64,000 nucleotides of DNA from Monarcha castaneiventris obscurior (taxonomy: Eukaryota; Chordata; Aves; Passeriformes; Monarchidae): the NCBI GenBank assembly GCA_026261815.1, contig JAMPIT010000350.1, forward strand, positions 3,720,001-3,784,000. Reading direction: 5' to 3'. The notes below the pieces were generated by a model. The model had not been told where the DNA came from. It saw only the letters and a list, made by a program, of their open reading frames with translations, and did no database searches. This document shows positions 11,321 to 25,200 of the stretch, one piece after another (position 1 is the stretch's first letter; every line of letters begins with the position of its first letter). Position numbers and translations under genes: made by a program.

Positions 11321-14300
11321 GAAGAGAAGACACTTAATTGACAGCTACTCAGAAACTTAGACTGGTCATAAAATGCTGAGTCTCAACTGTACAAAAACAT
11401 AGACTCCCTGTCCTCAGTGATCCGGAACAGAGTTAGTCATTCTTAGATACCCTTGACAATCTTTGCCTGAAATTCTGATTTGAGAAACAAAAAACTGAAA
11501 ATATACTTTCATTTGCATCACAGTTTGCCCATGGAGGAATCAACAGATGCACTTTTGAGAACAATAGAGTGCAGACAGATCTCTTGGTACTAAGTGAGAG
11601 CCATAAGTCAAATACTTCTGTTCTTGATGCTGCAGTTATTCAACACATTCTTCAAACTATCAGTTTTCCCAACACAGATCAAATTACAATCTCTAAAATT
11701 CAATCCCCAAATACACTTATTTTTAAAAAGAAACAACAACCATCACCACATAGCTTTCCCTTTTGCAAGCAACAATCTTTTTATCAAGAGGAGTCATAAG
11801 GTAAAGTATACATGGCCCTTCTGCCCATGACGAAATTCTTAGTTAGCCCAGAGCACCCACAGAGCTCTGCTGGGACCATGGGTGATGCTGGGGTTCAGAC
11901 TGGTGAGCCTGATGTTCAGCTGAGTTTGATGCACAGAGAGCCCCAGGAGCAGTAGGAAGTCAGGAGCTGGGGTGGGTGATTGGATGTGCAGCACAGTCCT
12001 GGGGTGCTTCTTGCCCCCTGGACCCACTCCAGGCAAACCTGGCCCTGGTGCAGTGCCGAGGGGAGCCTGGGTGCAGCTGTGTATTTGCATGGGTCTGGCA
12101 CCCACTGTCAGCTGCAGGAGTCAGAGGTCTCTGCCCTTGGGCTGAAGCAGGATTAGTGAAACCTTGCTGAGAGTAGCAGGATGAATAAAGAAAAAAATCA
12201 TACATCTAAGAAATTAAATACGTGGTCTGAAATGTTTTGAATGTAATTAAATTGCACTTGGAGTTTTCCCTCACATCAATCAAGCCAGCTATTAAATATT
12301 TTTTATGTGAACCTCACGAAGATTTGATGCTATAAACCATTAAACCCAGATATTACAATTTCCCCCATGGCCAGTATGAACATCATATTAATCATGCAGC
12401 ACCCACTGCAAGCCATTTCTACTGTACTGCTTTTGTCCAGTCCCCTAAACTATTACCATCCATCTACTACATAAATTTCCTGTAATGGATTGTAAGGAGC
12501 CCTCTGTGCAGCACACTGAGTGAGTGATCAGAAGAATTGGATTTTTTCCTTCCTTTTCAACATTTTCATGCATTATCTTTAGTGACTCATATGCTTCAGT
12601 TTTTTCCAGGTGTGCTTTAGGGAGAAACAAAAATAACCCACCTCCAGCACAGGCTCAGCCTCTTAGGAGAAACTGCAAGTTTTTGTTATTACGCTAAACA
12701 ATATTTTCTGTTGCAGAAGATCCAGTTAGAGCCATTACTGTTCCCTGTATCCTCTGGGCAGGAAGTCTCTTCTCAGGCTATGAATCACTTGCTATTTTTT
12801 CCTATGGAAAAACAATAAACAAAACACCGAGGGATCCTCATTGGTAATGCTGTTCTTATTACAGGTTAAATTGCCAGAGGAAATATACAGTTTGTCATAT
12901 GAAAATTTTTCTATGAATCTATACGTAAACATATAGATTTTCATTCCTGTCAGCATAGCTGTTTGCAGGTCTGCATTAAACAATGAATTTCAATGCCAGT
13001 GCTGTAAAAGCGTCACTCAGCAGCTCTGCTGCTTCTGGGTCTGATGGTAATAGATTGTCTAAGAAATCTGGACACGTTCATTTTGCCAAGGGATCGCGTG
13101 TTGCTGGAGGTAATGCACATCAGATGAGATGTCACACTCTCAGAAGAAGTGCAGAGGCGTTAAGACAAGCCGAATTCTGGGCTGTTTACAGTCTCCTTTA
13201 CCAATCAGAGTATCCAGATGCAGACTGAATTTATAAATACCGGAACAGGATTTGTTGCATGACAGAAGCTCTTGGAGAGAGAGATATAGGTTAGACTTTT
13301 TGCCTTATTATGTCCCAAAGAAAACTGATTATCTGTGTTCACAGTTTAAATTAAATAAATATATTTGGTTGTGGAACCATAGAGAGGTTTCAGAAGAAGA
13401 GTGCTTCAGACAGCACATGCTGAGGGTTGTGAGGGGGGAAGCAGAGAACAGCAGCTGGCTGCGTTTTGGGCTGAACAGGTTTCCGAATGCTTCAGAGCAG
13501 CCCTGAGAAGTTTTGCAAGTGTTTTAGAAACAACTGTCTCCAAGAACACTAGTTCTTGGCTCCCATTTGAAAGCCAGTTTTGGGTCACTGGTAACTTCCC
13601 TGAAGAAGGAGTGAAGAGAAAAAAACCTCTGCTGGTGATTAAATGAGAGCCAGAGACAGGGCTGCAATTTCATTGTGGCTGTGGAGGCACAAGTGGAGCA
13701 GGGAGGGAGGATTGTGGTGGGGTGTTGTATTGGGTTTAGCTGGGGACAGCAAGTGTAGCAGCAAGAAGACAGAGTCTAATGGCATCTCCTTAGCTTTTTG
13801 CCTTTCAATCTTTTTGCCTATCGTGGTTTGACTAATCCTTTAAATATATTTTGCGTTCATTTCTCAAATAACCAGCAGACATATGGTGCTAATGAGAACT
13901 AGAGAGGGTTTGTTTTTTTAATGAGCAAGAGCAGCTGGTAAGCAGAACATAAAATTAAAAATGGAGGGAAAAAATAAGCCCAAGGGGCTAGATAAGGTTA
14001 TTAATCACAGCAGAATTCCTCAGCTCTCTCCTCTGATGAGAAGGATCAGGTGGAATGGGACACCAGTGACCTTGAGACAAGTATGTGACAGCCTATTGCA
14101 CTAGGTGAAAAATAAGTGACTGCCTGATAGATTCAATTGTGTCACAGCTCTCCATGGAGGCAGAGATGCTCTGCCCTGTCCCCATGCAGGCAGCCTGGCT
14201 GGTGGCAGCCCCTCCAGCTGCCCCAGAGTGTCATGGCATGGTACTTCATTTGGGAGGGAGGCCTGAGACACCTTGTGGGTGCAATTCGCAGGGGGACAGG

Positions 14301-15648
14301 TGAGCACAGACCAGCAGTGACACATCAGAAAGGGAAATAATTGGAAAGTGGAAAAAATTGCTCCAGTACATCCAGGGGTAAATTTGCCATTTCTGAGTGG
14401 TGCTGCATTGCTGGGAGGGTTTGTGGCAGATGCTCACAGCCTTTTTTTAATGAAACCCACTTCATTTTCTGCTATTTAAACATGTCATCCTAAGCAATAC
14501 ATAACAATAAGGGAGCTTTCCCAGGATGCACCTCTGCCTGAGTGAGAGGCTGAAACTAACACAAAGAGCCATCCTGCCCAGCAGCCTAAGGTTTCACTGC
14601 ACTACATTGCTGTTTTTTTAAAATCAAGCCTATTTCATTTAATGACTTGAGGCAGGCAGAGCCCAGCTCACAGCTTCAGTGCTAACTTACATTCACTAGG
14701 AAACACATACTTTTCAAGACTGCTGAATCAATTTGCCCCTTCCACTCAGCAGAACTTGTCTGCATTGTCTTGAAGCCTGTTCCTGCCAGAAGCCTCCTGC
14801 TCACACAGTTACTGTGGGCCTGCAGCCAGGGCACCTCCTGCCCCGTTCTACACAACACCTGAGTCAGGATGGAGGCCACTGCAGGCATTACCCATCCTGT
14901 GATGCAGGGACCCCCAGGCTCTCAGGGGCCCTGAGCACCACCAGTTGCACTGGCTCCATGGCTGAGGTTGTCCCTGTCTATGAGACCTTATGCCCTTTGT
15001 CAGAGAAGCATGTGTTGTTTGTAGGTATGTCTGACTCTTAAAGTCAGGTTGTCCTCTGGTCTTTGCACGTGCCTGGCCATAAAAGATAGAAATTATCTGG
15101 CCTAATTCTAGATGTCTATATGTGAGCCAGTCTGTTCTTGCAATCCAAGGACAGAGAAAGAAGGTGGGATTTGTCTCTCCTAATAGAGACACAGTAGTTT
15201 GGACAGGTTAGTAGCTTTAGAAACCTCTCCCTACTGTGGCCATGTCAAGGACAAAGGGTAGCTCCTTCCCTCCATATACTCACACTTTGATCCCAGTAAC
15301 TGTGGGGCAGAAATACAATTGTGGTCCCAATTCTTTGCTCCCCTCAGCAGGCTAAGGGCATTTATGGACACCGGTGTTGCTTTCAGTGTTGGTCCTTCTG
15401 GTACTGACAATGGTGGGGAGGGATAGGCATGGCCCTTTAGCTAACCTTTATTTGAAAGGATCCAGTTTGTACCCCCTGAGACCCACTTTATAATGCACAT
15501 AAAAAGTGGGTGGCTGCAGTGTGCACTCTTGGTCTGAACTGCAGCACTGGTGTGGATGTACCTTAAGAGCATTTAACAGACTGCAGTAAGAACTTTACCC
15601 ATTGCTGGCTTCTGTGGCACTATTGATCTAATAATTATTACGCTGAGA
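11321..15648. other. Intergenic DNA, no gene recognised
   Basis: A G+C-richer block at about 11840-12170 and another at about 14730-15000 interrupt AT-rich sequence. They contain only short overlapping open frames. Frames at 12983-13228 and 13252-13506 follow each other on the + strand, but they resemble no protein I know and do not look like exons of a known gene. Confidence 0.55.
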
Positions 15649-15690
15649 GATGATGATTATGATGATGATAGTGATGATGATGATGATGAT
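15649..15690 (+). repeat. GAT trinucleotide microsatellite (imperfect)
   Basis: Imperfect GAT/ATG repeats, about 14 units with two interruptions (TTAT and AGT), ending in six perfect GAT units. Confidence 0.92.
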
Positions 15691-18527
15691 TTACACAAAA
15701 CAAAAGCAGCCTCTTTTCCGAAAAGAATCTTTGGCAAATTATACACCCCTCAAATTTTGTCCAGATCATGCCCTTAATTTCTAGAGTCAAAAGCATGCTG
15801 CAGTAAAGTGACCACTCTGAGCAGGAGTCTGTGCTGTGCCTTTTCTTCCTTGAGCAGTGTAGCCACCTTTTACTCCTCTGAGGTGTACTGAAGGTTGCTT
15901 TTTCTTATAATTGAGCAATACATAAATTGTTACAGCTACCAAGGCAGCAGACCAGCCATTGTAACAAAGGATGACTCCTTCTTTAGGTGAAATCATAAGA
16001 ATCTGTCTATATGGGAGAAAGTACTTGTTTGAATATGTAATTTGAACAAGTAGCAAAGAGAATCCTCACAGCTGAATGACACTAAGTGGCTTTTTCTGTT
16101 TAATAAATATAAAAAATATCTGTCTAGATCAGTTGGATGAGTAATGGAAGCACTCAAGCCTTTAAGGGACACTTTTGCTGTCTTGCAGGATTGGATCCCT
16201 TTTGCATCTGGGATGAGAAGAACTGAAAAGGCAGCAGTGGGAGATGATTGCTGCTGCTAGCAGCAGTGAAGAATGAGTGCAGATGTATTAGGTTTTGCCC
16301 CCTACCTGGTAACAACCTTTCTAGGAACAAAGAGATGAAGTGTGCCATGGGATTTGATGGAAAAGAGGGGTGTGAAACTTCAGGGACATAGCCGAACATG
16401 CTGGGTTCAGAGACAGGGGAAATAATTCCAAATCCATTTGCTTCTTATGCCAACCTGTAAAGCCTTTGGTGGACATAAGCATCAGGCATGCTGTGGCAGC
16501 CCAGCTCTGTGCCCAGGAAATGCTCTCCTGCTGCATGTTCAGTCCCAGCAATCTCTTCAGGAAAAGGCTTCATGTGGCTCACTCTCACCGGGAGTGACAA
16601 GTGCTGTTTGAGCTGTTTGTGCTGTGAGATTCCCACAAGCCCATTGTGGGGGATGCACATTTTTGAGATCTGGCTAAGGCAGCTCTCTCTTATTCACTCC
16701 CCTATGATAATTATAGTGATATTTTTTGCTACATACTGTGCTGAGAGGGAAAGGTCCTGTGGTGTGCCTGAATGTTGCACAGTGTAAAGCAACATAGTGC
16801 TCCCTTCTGCCTCTCCCAGATCCCCCCTCAATCCCTCAGAAGGGAGAAAAAGGCTCACGTAAGAGGGATGTTTATGCTGATGTTATTCAAATGAGCAACG
16901 AACAAATAAAATTGTATTTAGGCATTGCCTTTGCTTCTCAATAAATTTCGCCAGGCAAAATTACCCACAGTGGTACTTAAACCTCATTGGGGGGTCTGTA
17001 GCTGTTGACAGTATTTTCTTTCCTGCATGCTACAGTTTGAGGGGAAAAAAATATTCTTTATTGTACTAGCACAGCCCACAAATTTGCTGAGGCCCAGATG
17101 TGAAACACTTGTCTTAGAAAGAGCAAGGAGGAAAAAGAATTCTGAAAATAAGGAAAAAAATATAAAGGCAGACATTTGCAATTATAAGAAGTTCCTCCTT
17201 TTGATTTAAAAAATTCCGTAACTTATTATGAAATTCAGTGTTTGTAAGTAAGAATAAAAAAATCTTTGTATGGAACAGTTGCTGGATAACATGTTTGTTC
17301 AGAACAGAAATATTCCAGGGTGAAAAAAATCAATACTCAGAGGGGACTGAATGGCTCAAACTATGGGTAAACATGGAGGCTGCTATGAAGAGCTTAGCAC
17401 TTTGAAATTCACCCAGGTCAGTAGAAATGGAAACTAATTTCCAGCTAGCATCTTTTCTGAGGCCATTTGTTAGAACCTGTCAAGTTGATATGGCCTCTCT
17501 TTCCAATCTCAAGAGGGCAAATGCTTCTATTTCCTATTTACAGGGTGTTTATCATCAGGGCAAAAAGCAGCCTTAGCCATTAGACTGGAAAAAAACCCCC
17601 TAGCCACAGAAATAGGTACAGTTCCAGCAAGGCAGGGCAATAGCATATTGCAGGAAATTTGCACAGCCATGGATCACACACTGGAGAACAGAGTTGACTG
17701 CAGTCAAACTTACATGAGCTTATGCAAATACAGAGCTTGGTTGACTTTGTGTGAGAGTCAAATCAGTAAATGAGAGATGTCACAAAGCACAGTTAGGAGA
17801 GGGGTTGCCTATTTGACTTTTGAATCCACTTTGGTGTGAGGGACGCAGGAAAGGCTTTGAGCCTCACCACCAGAGCCAAGAACAGAGCAGTCATCAACAG
17901 CAGGTGACCAATTTGATTGATTACAGTACAGAAAGGCAGGAGAATAATACTGACAAAGAGGTTTTAAGGAAATGAAATGATTCCAGCAGAGCATTTGCTT
18001 TTACTGATTAAGAACCCAAGGGCTGCTGAGCATGGACTTACCTCAGTCACATTAATTTCTCTAGCATAGTGGACTGGTTGAACTCTTCAAAGAAAAAAGC
18101 TCACTACTAAACCCAGAGTTGGTTTGGTGACAACTGTAATCTATCAGCCATGATTATTTCAGCATGTGTTGGAACCAGGAATTTTATCTAACTCTAACTG
18201 GGAGAGTTGGTGAGGAGGTCTGTCTTTGCCTGTGGAGAAAAGGTCCTTTCTATCCTGCTGCAGCATGATTAATTTACCCCCCAAATAATATCTTCCTCTC
18301 AGAAGATCAGTTGGAAAGTCTTGGCTGGGAGCAAATCTGTAGACCTGCAGGTCAGCTGTGCTTTTACCTGTCCAAGTCAGAAGTGGCAGAGCAGGCAGAA
18401 TTACAGCTGTGACTCACGTGGTGACACTCTGGAAGAAAGTCTGTTGTGAGAGGGCTTGGAGGCTGTCAGCCCCCGTGACCTGCAGGAGCACCGGCAGCGG
18501 GAAGTGTGAAACATCCCTCTCTGAGTT
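15691..18527. other. Intergenic DNA, no gene recognised
   Basis: AT-rich sequence with short open frames only. Nothing recognisable. Confidence 0.55.
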
Positions 18528-19233
18528 CACAGAATCACAGAACCATAGAACATGCGGAGTTGGACAGGAGCCATCCGTGTCCCCTGAGTCCAAATTCTGG
18601 CCCTGCACAGGACACCCCGAGCTGACCACCCATCTCGCACCAGGTGCCTGAGAGCACTGTCCAAATGCCTCTTAAACTCTGTCAGGCTGGTGCTGTGACC
18701 ACTGCCCTGGGGAGCCTGTGCCAGTGCCCAGCCACCCTCTGGGTGAAGAACCTTTTCCTAATACCCAACCTAAACCTCCCCTGGCACAGATTCAGGCCAT
18801 TCCCTCGGGTCCTGTCACAGGTCATGAAAGTGAAGAGATCAGTGCCTGCACCCTCCTCTTCCCCTCTTGAGGAAATTGTAGACTGCAATTTCTGCAATTG
18901 TAGACTGCTATTTCTGCAATTGTAGACTGCTATTGTAGACTGCAATTTCTGCAACTCAGTCTCTTTTTCTTCAGGCTGAACACACCAAGTGACTTCAGCC
19001 CTCCTCATAAGCCTTCCCCTCAAGGCCCTTCACCATCCTCATGGCCCTCCTTTGGATGCTCTCTAATAGCTTTACATCTTTTTTTATATTGTGGCACCCA
19101 AAACTGCCCCCAGCTCTCAAGGTGAGGCCACCCCAGTGCAGAGCAGAGCAGAGCAGGACAATCCCTTCCCTTGCCTGGCTGGCGATGCTGTGCCTGATGC
19201 CCCCAGGACAGGGTTGGCCCTCCTGGCTGCCAG
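18528..19233 (-). mobile_element. CR1 LINE fragment, 3' part including ORF2 C-terminus
   Basis: Read on the - strand, the copy starts in the C-terminal part of ORF2 near 19233 and ends at the 3' tail at 18528 (CACAGAATCACAGAACCATAG on +). The - strand frame at about 19000-19080 gives [19 protein letters not shown], the conserved CR1 segment that follows the reverse transcriptase domain. The + strand blocks CTGGGTGAAGAACCTTTTCC and CAACCTAAACCTCCCCTGGC occur almost identically in the copy at 36788-37285, so the two belong to one subfamily. The copy is 5'-truncated and carries an internal minisatellite at 18875-18953. Confidence 0.95.
18875..18953 (+). repeat. 22-bp minisatellite inside a CR1 copy
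   Basis: Four units start with ATTGTAGACTGC. Units at 18875-18896, 18897-18918 and 18932-18953 are 22 bp. The third unit (18919-18931) is a 13-bp truncated version. The matching position in the sister CR1 copy near 37111-37150 has one unit-like stretch (CTGTAGATTGCAAT) followed by normal CR1 sequence. The array therefore arose by local duplication after the element inserted here and replaced about a dozen bases of it. Confidence 0.9.
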
Positions 19234-22200
19234 TTCCAGAGAGGAGATGTCCAGGCCAGTTATGGCTGCGCTCACAGGCAGTGTGTAATGTCAGTGGCAC
19301 GTCCTGTCTTGACATCAGTGACCACATTTTTAGCTTTAATGAGGCACATGTAATGCAGAGAACAGAAACCTGTGAGGCCATGCAAGGCCTCACTAGAGTG
19401 GCTTCCTCCTCCTGTGGAGTCTCAACTGGTAATTTCAGATCCAGCAAGAAATTTCTACATGTTGGGTCACTTGGTTTTACTACAAATAGATGGGTATAAA
19501 CTCTCTTTGCATGGCCCACTCGGGAGAATACCATAACCTGAAACTTCCAGGATGTATAAAGATTTAGATATTGTGGTTGCTATTCCTCTTTGCCCACTGA
19601 GAAGCTGCTTTTGATTCCACAGTGCTCTCATTGCCTTGATCCTGACCCAAATGAGACCATGGGCAGCCTGTAGTGTAGCTGCTACTTGAGCCTTACCATA
19701 AGTCATTCTCATTTACTTGGTGACCTACTTTCAGCTGTTTTTACCTGCAACAGATGAGAAGTGGCCTGTATCCCTTCCCTGTCTGAGATGAAGCCCTACA
19801 TGTGTGCTGGAGGGCAGTGGGCTCTGTTTCCCTAGAGACTCCCAGCTTCCCATCCTCCCTGTATGCTCCTGGCAGGAGGTGACACTGCAGCCACCACAGC
19901 ACAGTCCCCTGGCAAGGCATAGCCTGTACAGGATGAGACTAATATCAGCTGGTTGTGTTAGTGTCTTTCCTGTGCAAGGAGAAAAAAATACCTTTCTTTC
20001 TTTGCAAACTGACTGTATGTGCTGTGGATTATTTCCATCACACTCTTTGTCTGTATTACCTGCATTAATCTAGTAGAGCGTGGGATGAAAATGTGCCCCT
20101 GGGACTAGGCATATACGTAACTTTAACCACCAGCTGCCAACATGGATGCAGAATTGTCTCTTCAAACTACACATAAAACCTTGTGGATAGTGACATTAAG
20201 TAGCTCTCTTTTATGCAATGCAGGCAGTACATTTTTTTTTTAGTGTGTTGACACATCATTATATTTCTCAACAAGGCAAATTAGAGCAATGATATGAAGT
20301 TTTGTCTTGAGAGCCTGAGGATTTTTTATGGTTCTGGGAGCCTGCATTAAGACAGACTGTAAAATGGGGTGTAAATATTATAATGATGAGTTATTTCTTC
20401 CTGCTTGCTAAGAAGCAGCAGAACCGCTGGTAGAAGCCAGCATATCCCATATGGATTACTTGTATTATATTTTAACAACTGCTGCATGTACTAATTGCTT
20501 TTAGTTCACAGGGACCAAAAATAACGTTATGAATACTCAAAAGAGAACTTACATTTCGTACATGACAGCCATGGCTAGCCATCTCCTCTGCTGGCTCCGT
20601 TGTCCTGCTCTTGCTGTGAAGACACCCATGTGGGATCTTCCTTTTCTGATTTTTTTTTCTGTCACCAGTTTTGATGTCACGGTGAACATGTGCAATACTC
20701 TTGAAACACTTGTTCCAGGGTCTAGCTGCATGACAACCTGTCCCATAGGTGCCCACAAGGATGGATTGTCCATGTCCTTTTGACTGCGGGGCAGATGGGG
20801 GGTGTGTTGCCAGAGTCACTGTGGTACAACCTTGGGCCTGCACAGCCTTTCTGCTCCTCAACCCCAAGAACTATGGACATCATTCTGTCTGTGACAGCAC
20901 AGCCTTTATCAAGAAAGGGGACTGGGACTGGGGAGGAGTGCAGCCACCATGCCATGTTAGCTGTTTTGGGCACCACTTCTCCCTGCTAGGACCTGCTGTC
21001 AGCCCATCCACTCTGACTAAACAACAGGTATCCCGACAGACTTACTGTGACACACCCCACAGGAAGGATGTTTCCACATGAAAGCTGACCAAGAAAATGT
21101 AGAAATTCATATTCCACAGGACCCCTCATTCCTTATGTAGAAACCTATTTTGTTTTCCCTCTTCTTGTTTCAAAGAGGTATAATTAAATACAAAAATAAA
21201 CAGGGCTGGAGCTCCCGAGATCTCCTCCTGCAAATCCACTGCGTCATGGACGTTTGTAGTTTAAACTTGCACATTTCTGGGTGCTGGCATCTGCTTGGGT
21301 TGCACCCCACTTCCTTGTCAGGGGAAGGGATGGGTGAGCACAACTGCACCCTGATTTCCCTGTGGAGAAAGCCTGACCACAGCAGCAGGGCACAGTGCTG
21401 CGTGCTCTTAGCTCTCACAGGAGGCAGCTGTGGATAATCCCCTTGCATACATTTAACAACACACGTGCTGAGCAGGAGTGGCTGTTCTATAAGTGCTACT
21501 GATACATCATCTGACCTTCTGCAAACCACAGGACCCATCATTCTGCTTTGCACCCAGCAGTTTGTGTCTGATCACAGTAGGACTTGTATTTTGCCACACA
21601 TAATGTTCAAAAAAAACCATCCAACCTTCATGTGACACTACAAAGGGTGAGAGAACATGCCATTTTCCTTGGTCACGTGTTCTGTTGGTTAACCATCTTT
21701 GTTCTTATAATTGTATGCCTTATTTCTAATTTAAAAACATCTGACTTCAGTTTCTAGCTGCTGCAACTAATTTTTTTCTCTGCAAGATGAAGAAGGAATG
21801 TGGTACTGATCATCTCTGCATTCAGATCACCCTCCAGGCTCTTCTTTGATACAGCAGCCACAATGAGTGCTTTAAGCCTTGTGAGGTATTTTCCACAGTC
21901 CTCAAATAACTTAAATTTAATAATTAAAAAAAAAATCTCAATTTTTTTCTCAGATCCTTGAGTTGAGCAAATTATCCCAGTAACAATTTCTGTAAACAGG
22001 AATGATCTGAGCTGCCAGCATCTGCTTCTTTCAGTTGCTCCTGCCATCCCCGGTGAGACCTCACTGCTCTCAAGCTTGTCCCTGGTGTTTCAGAAACCAT
22101 GGGGGCTGCATCTCTTGCTCTAGATACAGAGCAAGATCAGCAAATCTGTTCCCAAGATTTCATTTTGAATTTCACATGCTGTAGTTTAAGGTAAAGACAG

Positions 22201-25200
22201 ATAAATATCTCAAGAATCAGACCTTGAAATCCAGGTTTCTCTCTGTGTTTTCTACTGTTACTAGTGGGCTACAAAGTCTCTTTTTTCATCTGTTTTCTGA
22301 TTCTTCAAATGTGCCCTCACAACTGGGAGGACAGACCCATCAAGACAAGTGAAAAGTGATTTTGTGGGAGCCCTGGTGCTATCCCAGGGGTTTGGGTATT
22401 CCCTTGACATGAGGGCAATCAGTCCCAATTCATCCAGCCTGAGGATGACTGGAATTTGTGTCTCCCGCTCCCTGGGTAATTGCTCTGATCACCAGCCTTT
22501 TCTATCACCTTCAGCATAAAAACAAGGAATGCAGCAGCATTGCTTAGCCAGCAGAAAGGTGACAACCTGGGAGCAGAAGTTTGCTCAGAGGATGCATCTC
22601 AGGCTCCCTTAGGTACCATGGTAGAAAGGCAATAAACTTAAGTTTGCTCCAGACCAGACCTTAACATTTGAATTTCAGGAGGCTAGTCCAGGTTTGAAAT
22701 CCTTAGCTGGGTGGCCAGAGGTGCTATTTCAGCCTTTTCATTCAGCTGGAATCAAGATCCCCATTTTATCACACCCCAATGAATGTTGTATTGAAGGACC
22801 TGAGATGTGCAGACAGTGAGTGACAGTTATGTTTTCTTAAACAACATTTTCTTTGTAAATTGAGAACATCTCACCAACAATACTAAATTCAATTCCCCCA
22901 AACAGTAAGCATTTTATCACTTATTACAACTATTACTGATAGTAAATCCTTAATTAATGGCAAATATAATTGCAAACCCAACACTAAATTCTCCTCTTTC
23001 AGGCATCAGTGTCACTCTGGGGAGAAGGTAGTTCAATGCTGTAAATGTACAAAATTTGGGCCATTACAATTTGATTTTGAGTTTGAAATGTTTACTTTAA
23101 TATTTTTATTGAGAGACAGGTGACTGCTCCAAAGGGGAAGATGGAAGGGCACATGAGTGAATAAATAGTGGCCAATAGAACAGAGAATTCAAGCATTCAT
23201 GCATTAAAGTATGATATTGTGCACACTGGCATATCACATAAACACTTTTGGATAGAATGCTAAGTCAGATCACAGCAAACCCTGACAGATGAGCCATTTG
23301 TGTTGTGCTCCTTTTACTTAAAAAAAGCTGGAATTTTATAATTTGATTGTGTAATAGAGCTCTGAAGTTTAGGAGGCTGAACTGTAGTTTAGGAAAAAAA
23401 GAAACAAAGAGAATGCAGATCAGATTGCTAGATCACAGGGTGTAAAGACAGCAGGTATCAGCTGTGGATGCAATTTTTTTGTATTAAGAGAAGTTCAACA
23501 GGAAGGTCTTCCCTTTGAGTGCTGGGCAACATTCGATTGCTTTCCCCCTATAGTTCTATGATTTTTTTTAAATCTAGGCAGTTAGTATCAAGACACTGTT
23601 CCCTGTCTCTCCTCTAAAAGCATTTCCTAGTGTTGTACACATTTCTGACTCAGCCAAGGTCTTCTCAATGAAAAGCTGAAATGAGTCTGTATTGAATTAA
23701 TTAGTTCAAAGCAGCCTGCAATGTTTGCCTGCAAGTGTGAATGGGCACTGGGGCTGGTTACCAAACCTGGGTGAAAACGTGTCTGTTTTAAATGGGATTT
23801 CTTATAAGGATTTGACTGACTTGAAGTAAAATCTATTTATTTTCTGCCGGTTTTGTGTTATTTTCCTCTTTGGAAGGGAAAGTTTAGATATTCTTGAGCA
23901 TTGCCTTTACTTTCCAAGCAGTACAACTGGACCTTCCATGACCTGCAGAATATGACGCATGAAAAGAAAACAGTCACTGACACGTAGCATTTATAAGAAC
24001 GCTTCTAACAGAAAATCAGAACAGAAAGTTTCATGTTTCATTTCACATGTCTTATAATTCTGGAATATCCATCTCTCCATTTATGGTCTGTCTGGCTCTT
24101 CACTCCTGATAACTTCTTAAGTGCACCCAGGGGCAGAGCTAAATAAAAGGCAAAATAATCCCAAGTAAAGAGATATTTGCCTTCAGCATTGCTTTTCTTT
24201 CTCCAAAATGAAAGTGTTTAGTGAAAAATTCTCATTAAAACCAAAGACAATACTTCTATTATCACTTCTCATCCAGAAGAGAAATTCTTCAGCTCCTACT
24301 GAAAGTCAGAGGAGAATATAAAGGTTATTGAAAATATATTGATATTTCTGTCAAGTTAGTGGGACCAGAAGGACCTTTGAGCTGGCCTAGTGTGAAAGTT
24401 CTGGTATTTTTATTTAATCTAAAGTAGCATTGAACAGATCAAGAATTGTGGGTGGTTTTATCATATTTCTGCAGGCAAAGAAATGTATGTCCCAGCTGTT
24501 AGGTCTTTATAATATTCCATGAAGTATAAGAAATTGCTGTAGCATACTTTAAAGAAACATATCTGCATATGTCCTTTGTACATTGTATGAAAGTAAGAAA
24601 ATCTATTCTTGAAGAATATTTGCTTTATTTTTGGTATGCATTAGTCACTATTCACTCTTCTCCTTCCCCTTGTGTCATGCAGAAAGCATATTTGGCTTCA
24701 CATGACTTACACGATCCATCACACACTCCAAAAATCCATTGGCACACATCACAGATGATCAGCTGGCTAAAAGTGACTCAGAAGTAATGGATTCTATGGA
24801 TTGCTCCACAAAACTTCCAAGATAAGGCCCAGATTCATTAGGAACCTTCAATTTTTGGTGATGAAAAATCATTGTTCCTGGGGGAATCTTCCTCAGCTGC
24901 TGCATTTGGGTTACAGCAGACTGGTTCCATACTCCCTCTAGATTTTCCTCATTTGAATGGACTGTGGTTTGTTTGCTCCTTTAGGCTTCTCTGCCCAGAA
25001 TGGGGTCTTTGCCTCTCTCTTTCTCATGAGATGAAGGTTTGCAGCCCAGCAGCCCCAGACCCCCTGCACTGAAGCTGTGTCTTCAGATTGCCAGAAGTTT
25101 AAATACATTTTTTTTCCAAGAAATTCTTCCACCAAGCAGACTGAATTTACAGTTTAGTCTCCAGGGACAGATGCATAAGAGCAAACTGTGCCCAAGCTTT

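Noticed and set aside
11040..11360. Open frames encoding repeated Gly-Lys-Gly-Arg-Glu or Ser-Leu-Pro-Phe-Pro
   Set aside because: They are the GGGAA microsatellite read in a frame with no stop, not a protein.
13710..13780. Possible start of an LTR (TGTTGTATTGGGTTTAGCTG)
   Set aside because: The first words recall a bird LTR, but no matching end, second LTR or internal sequence was found.
23490..23570. Possible CR1 tail (TAGTTCTATGATTTTT)
   Set aside because: Only one tail-like word matches, and the sequence before it does not resemble the CR1 3' region.
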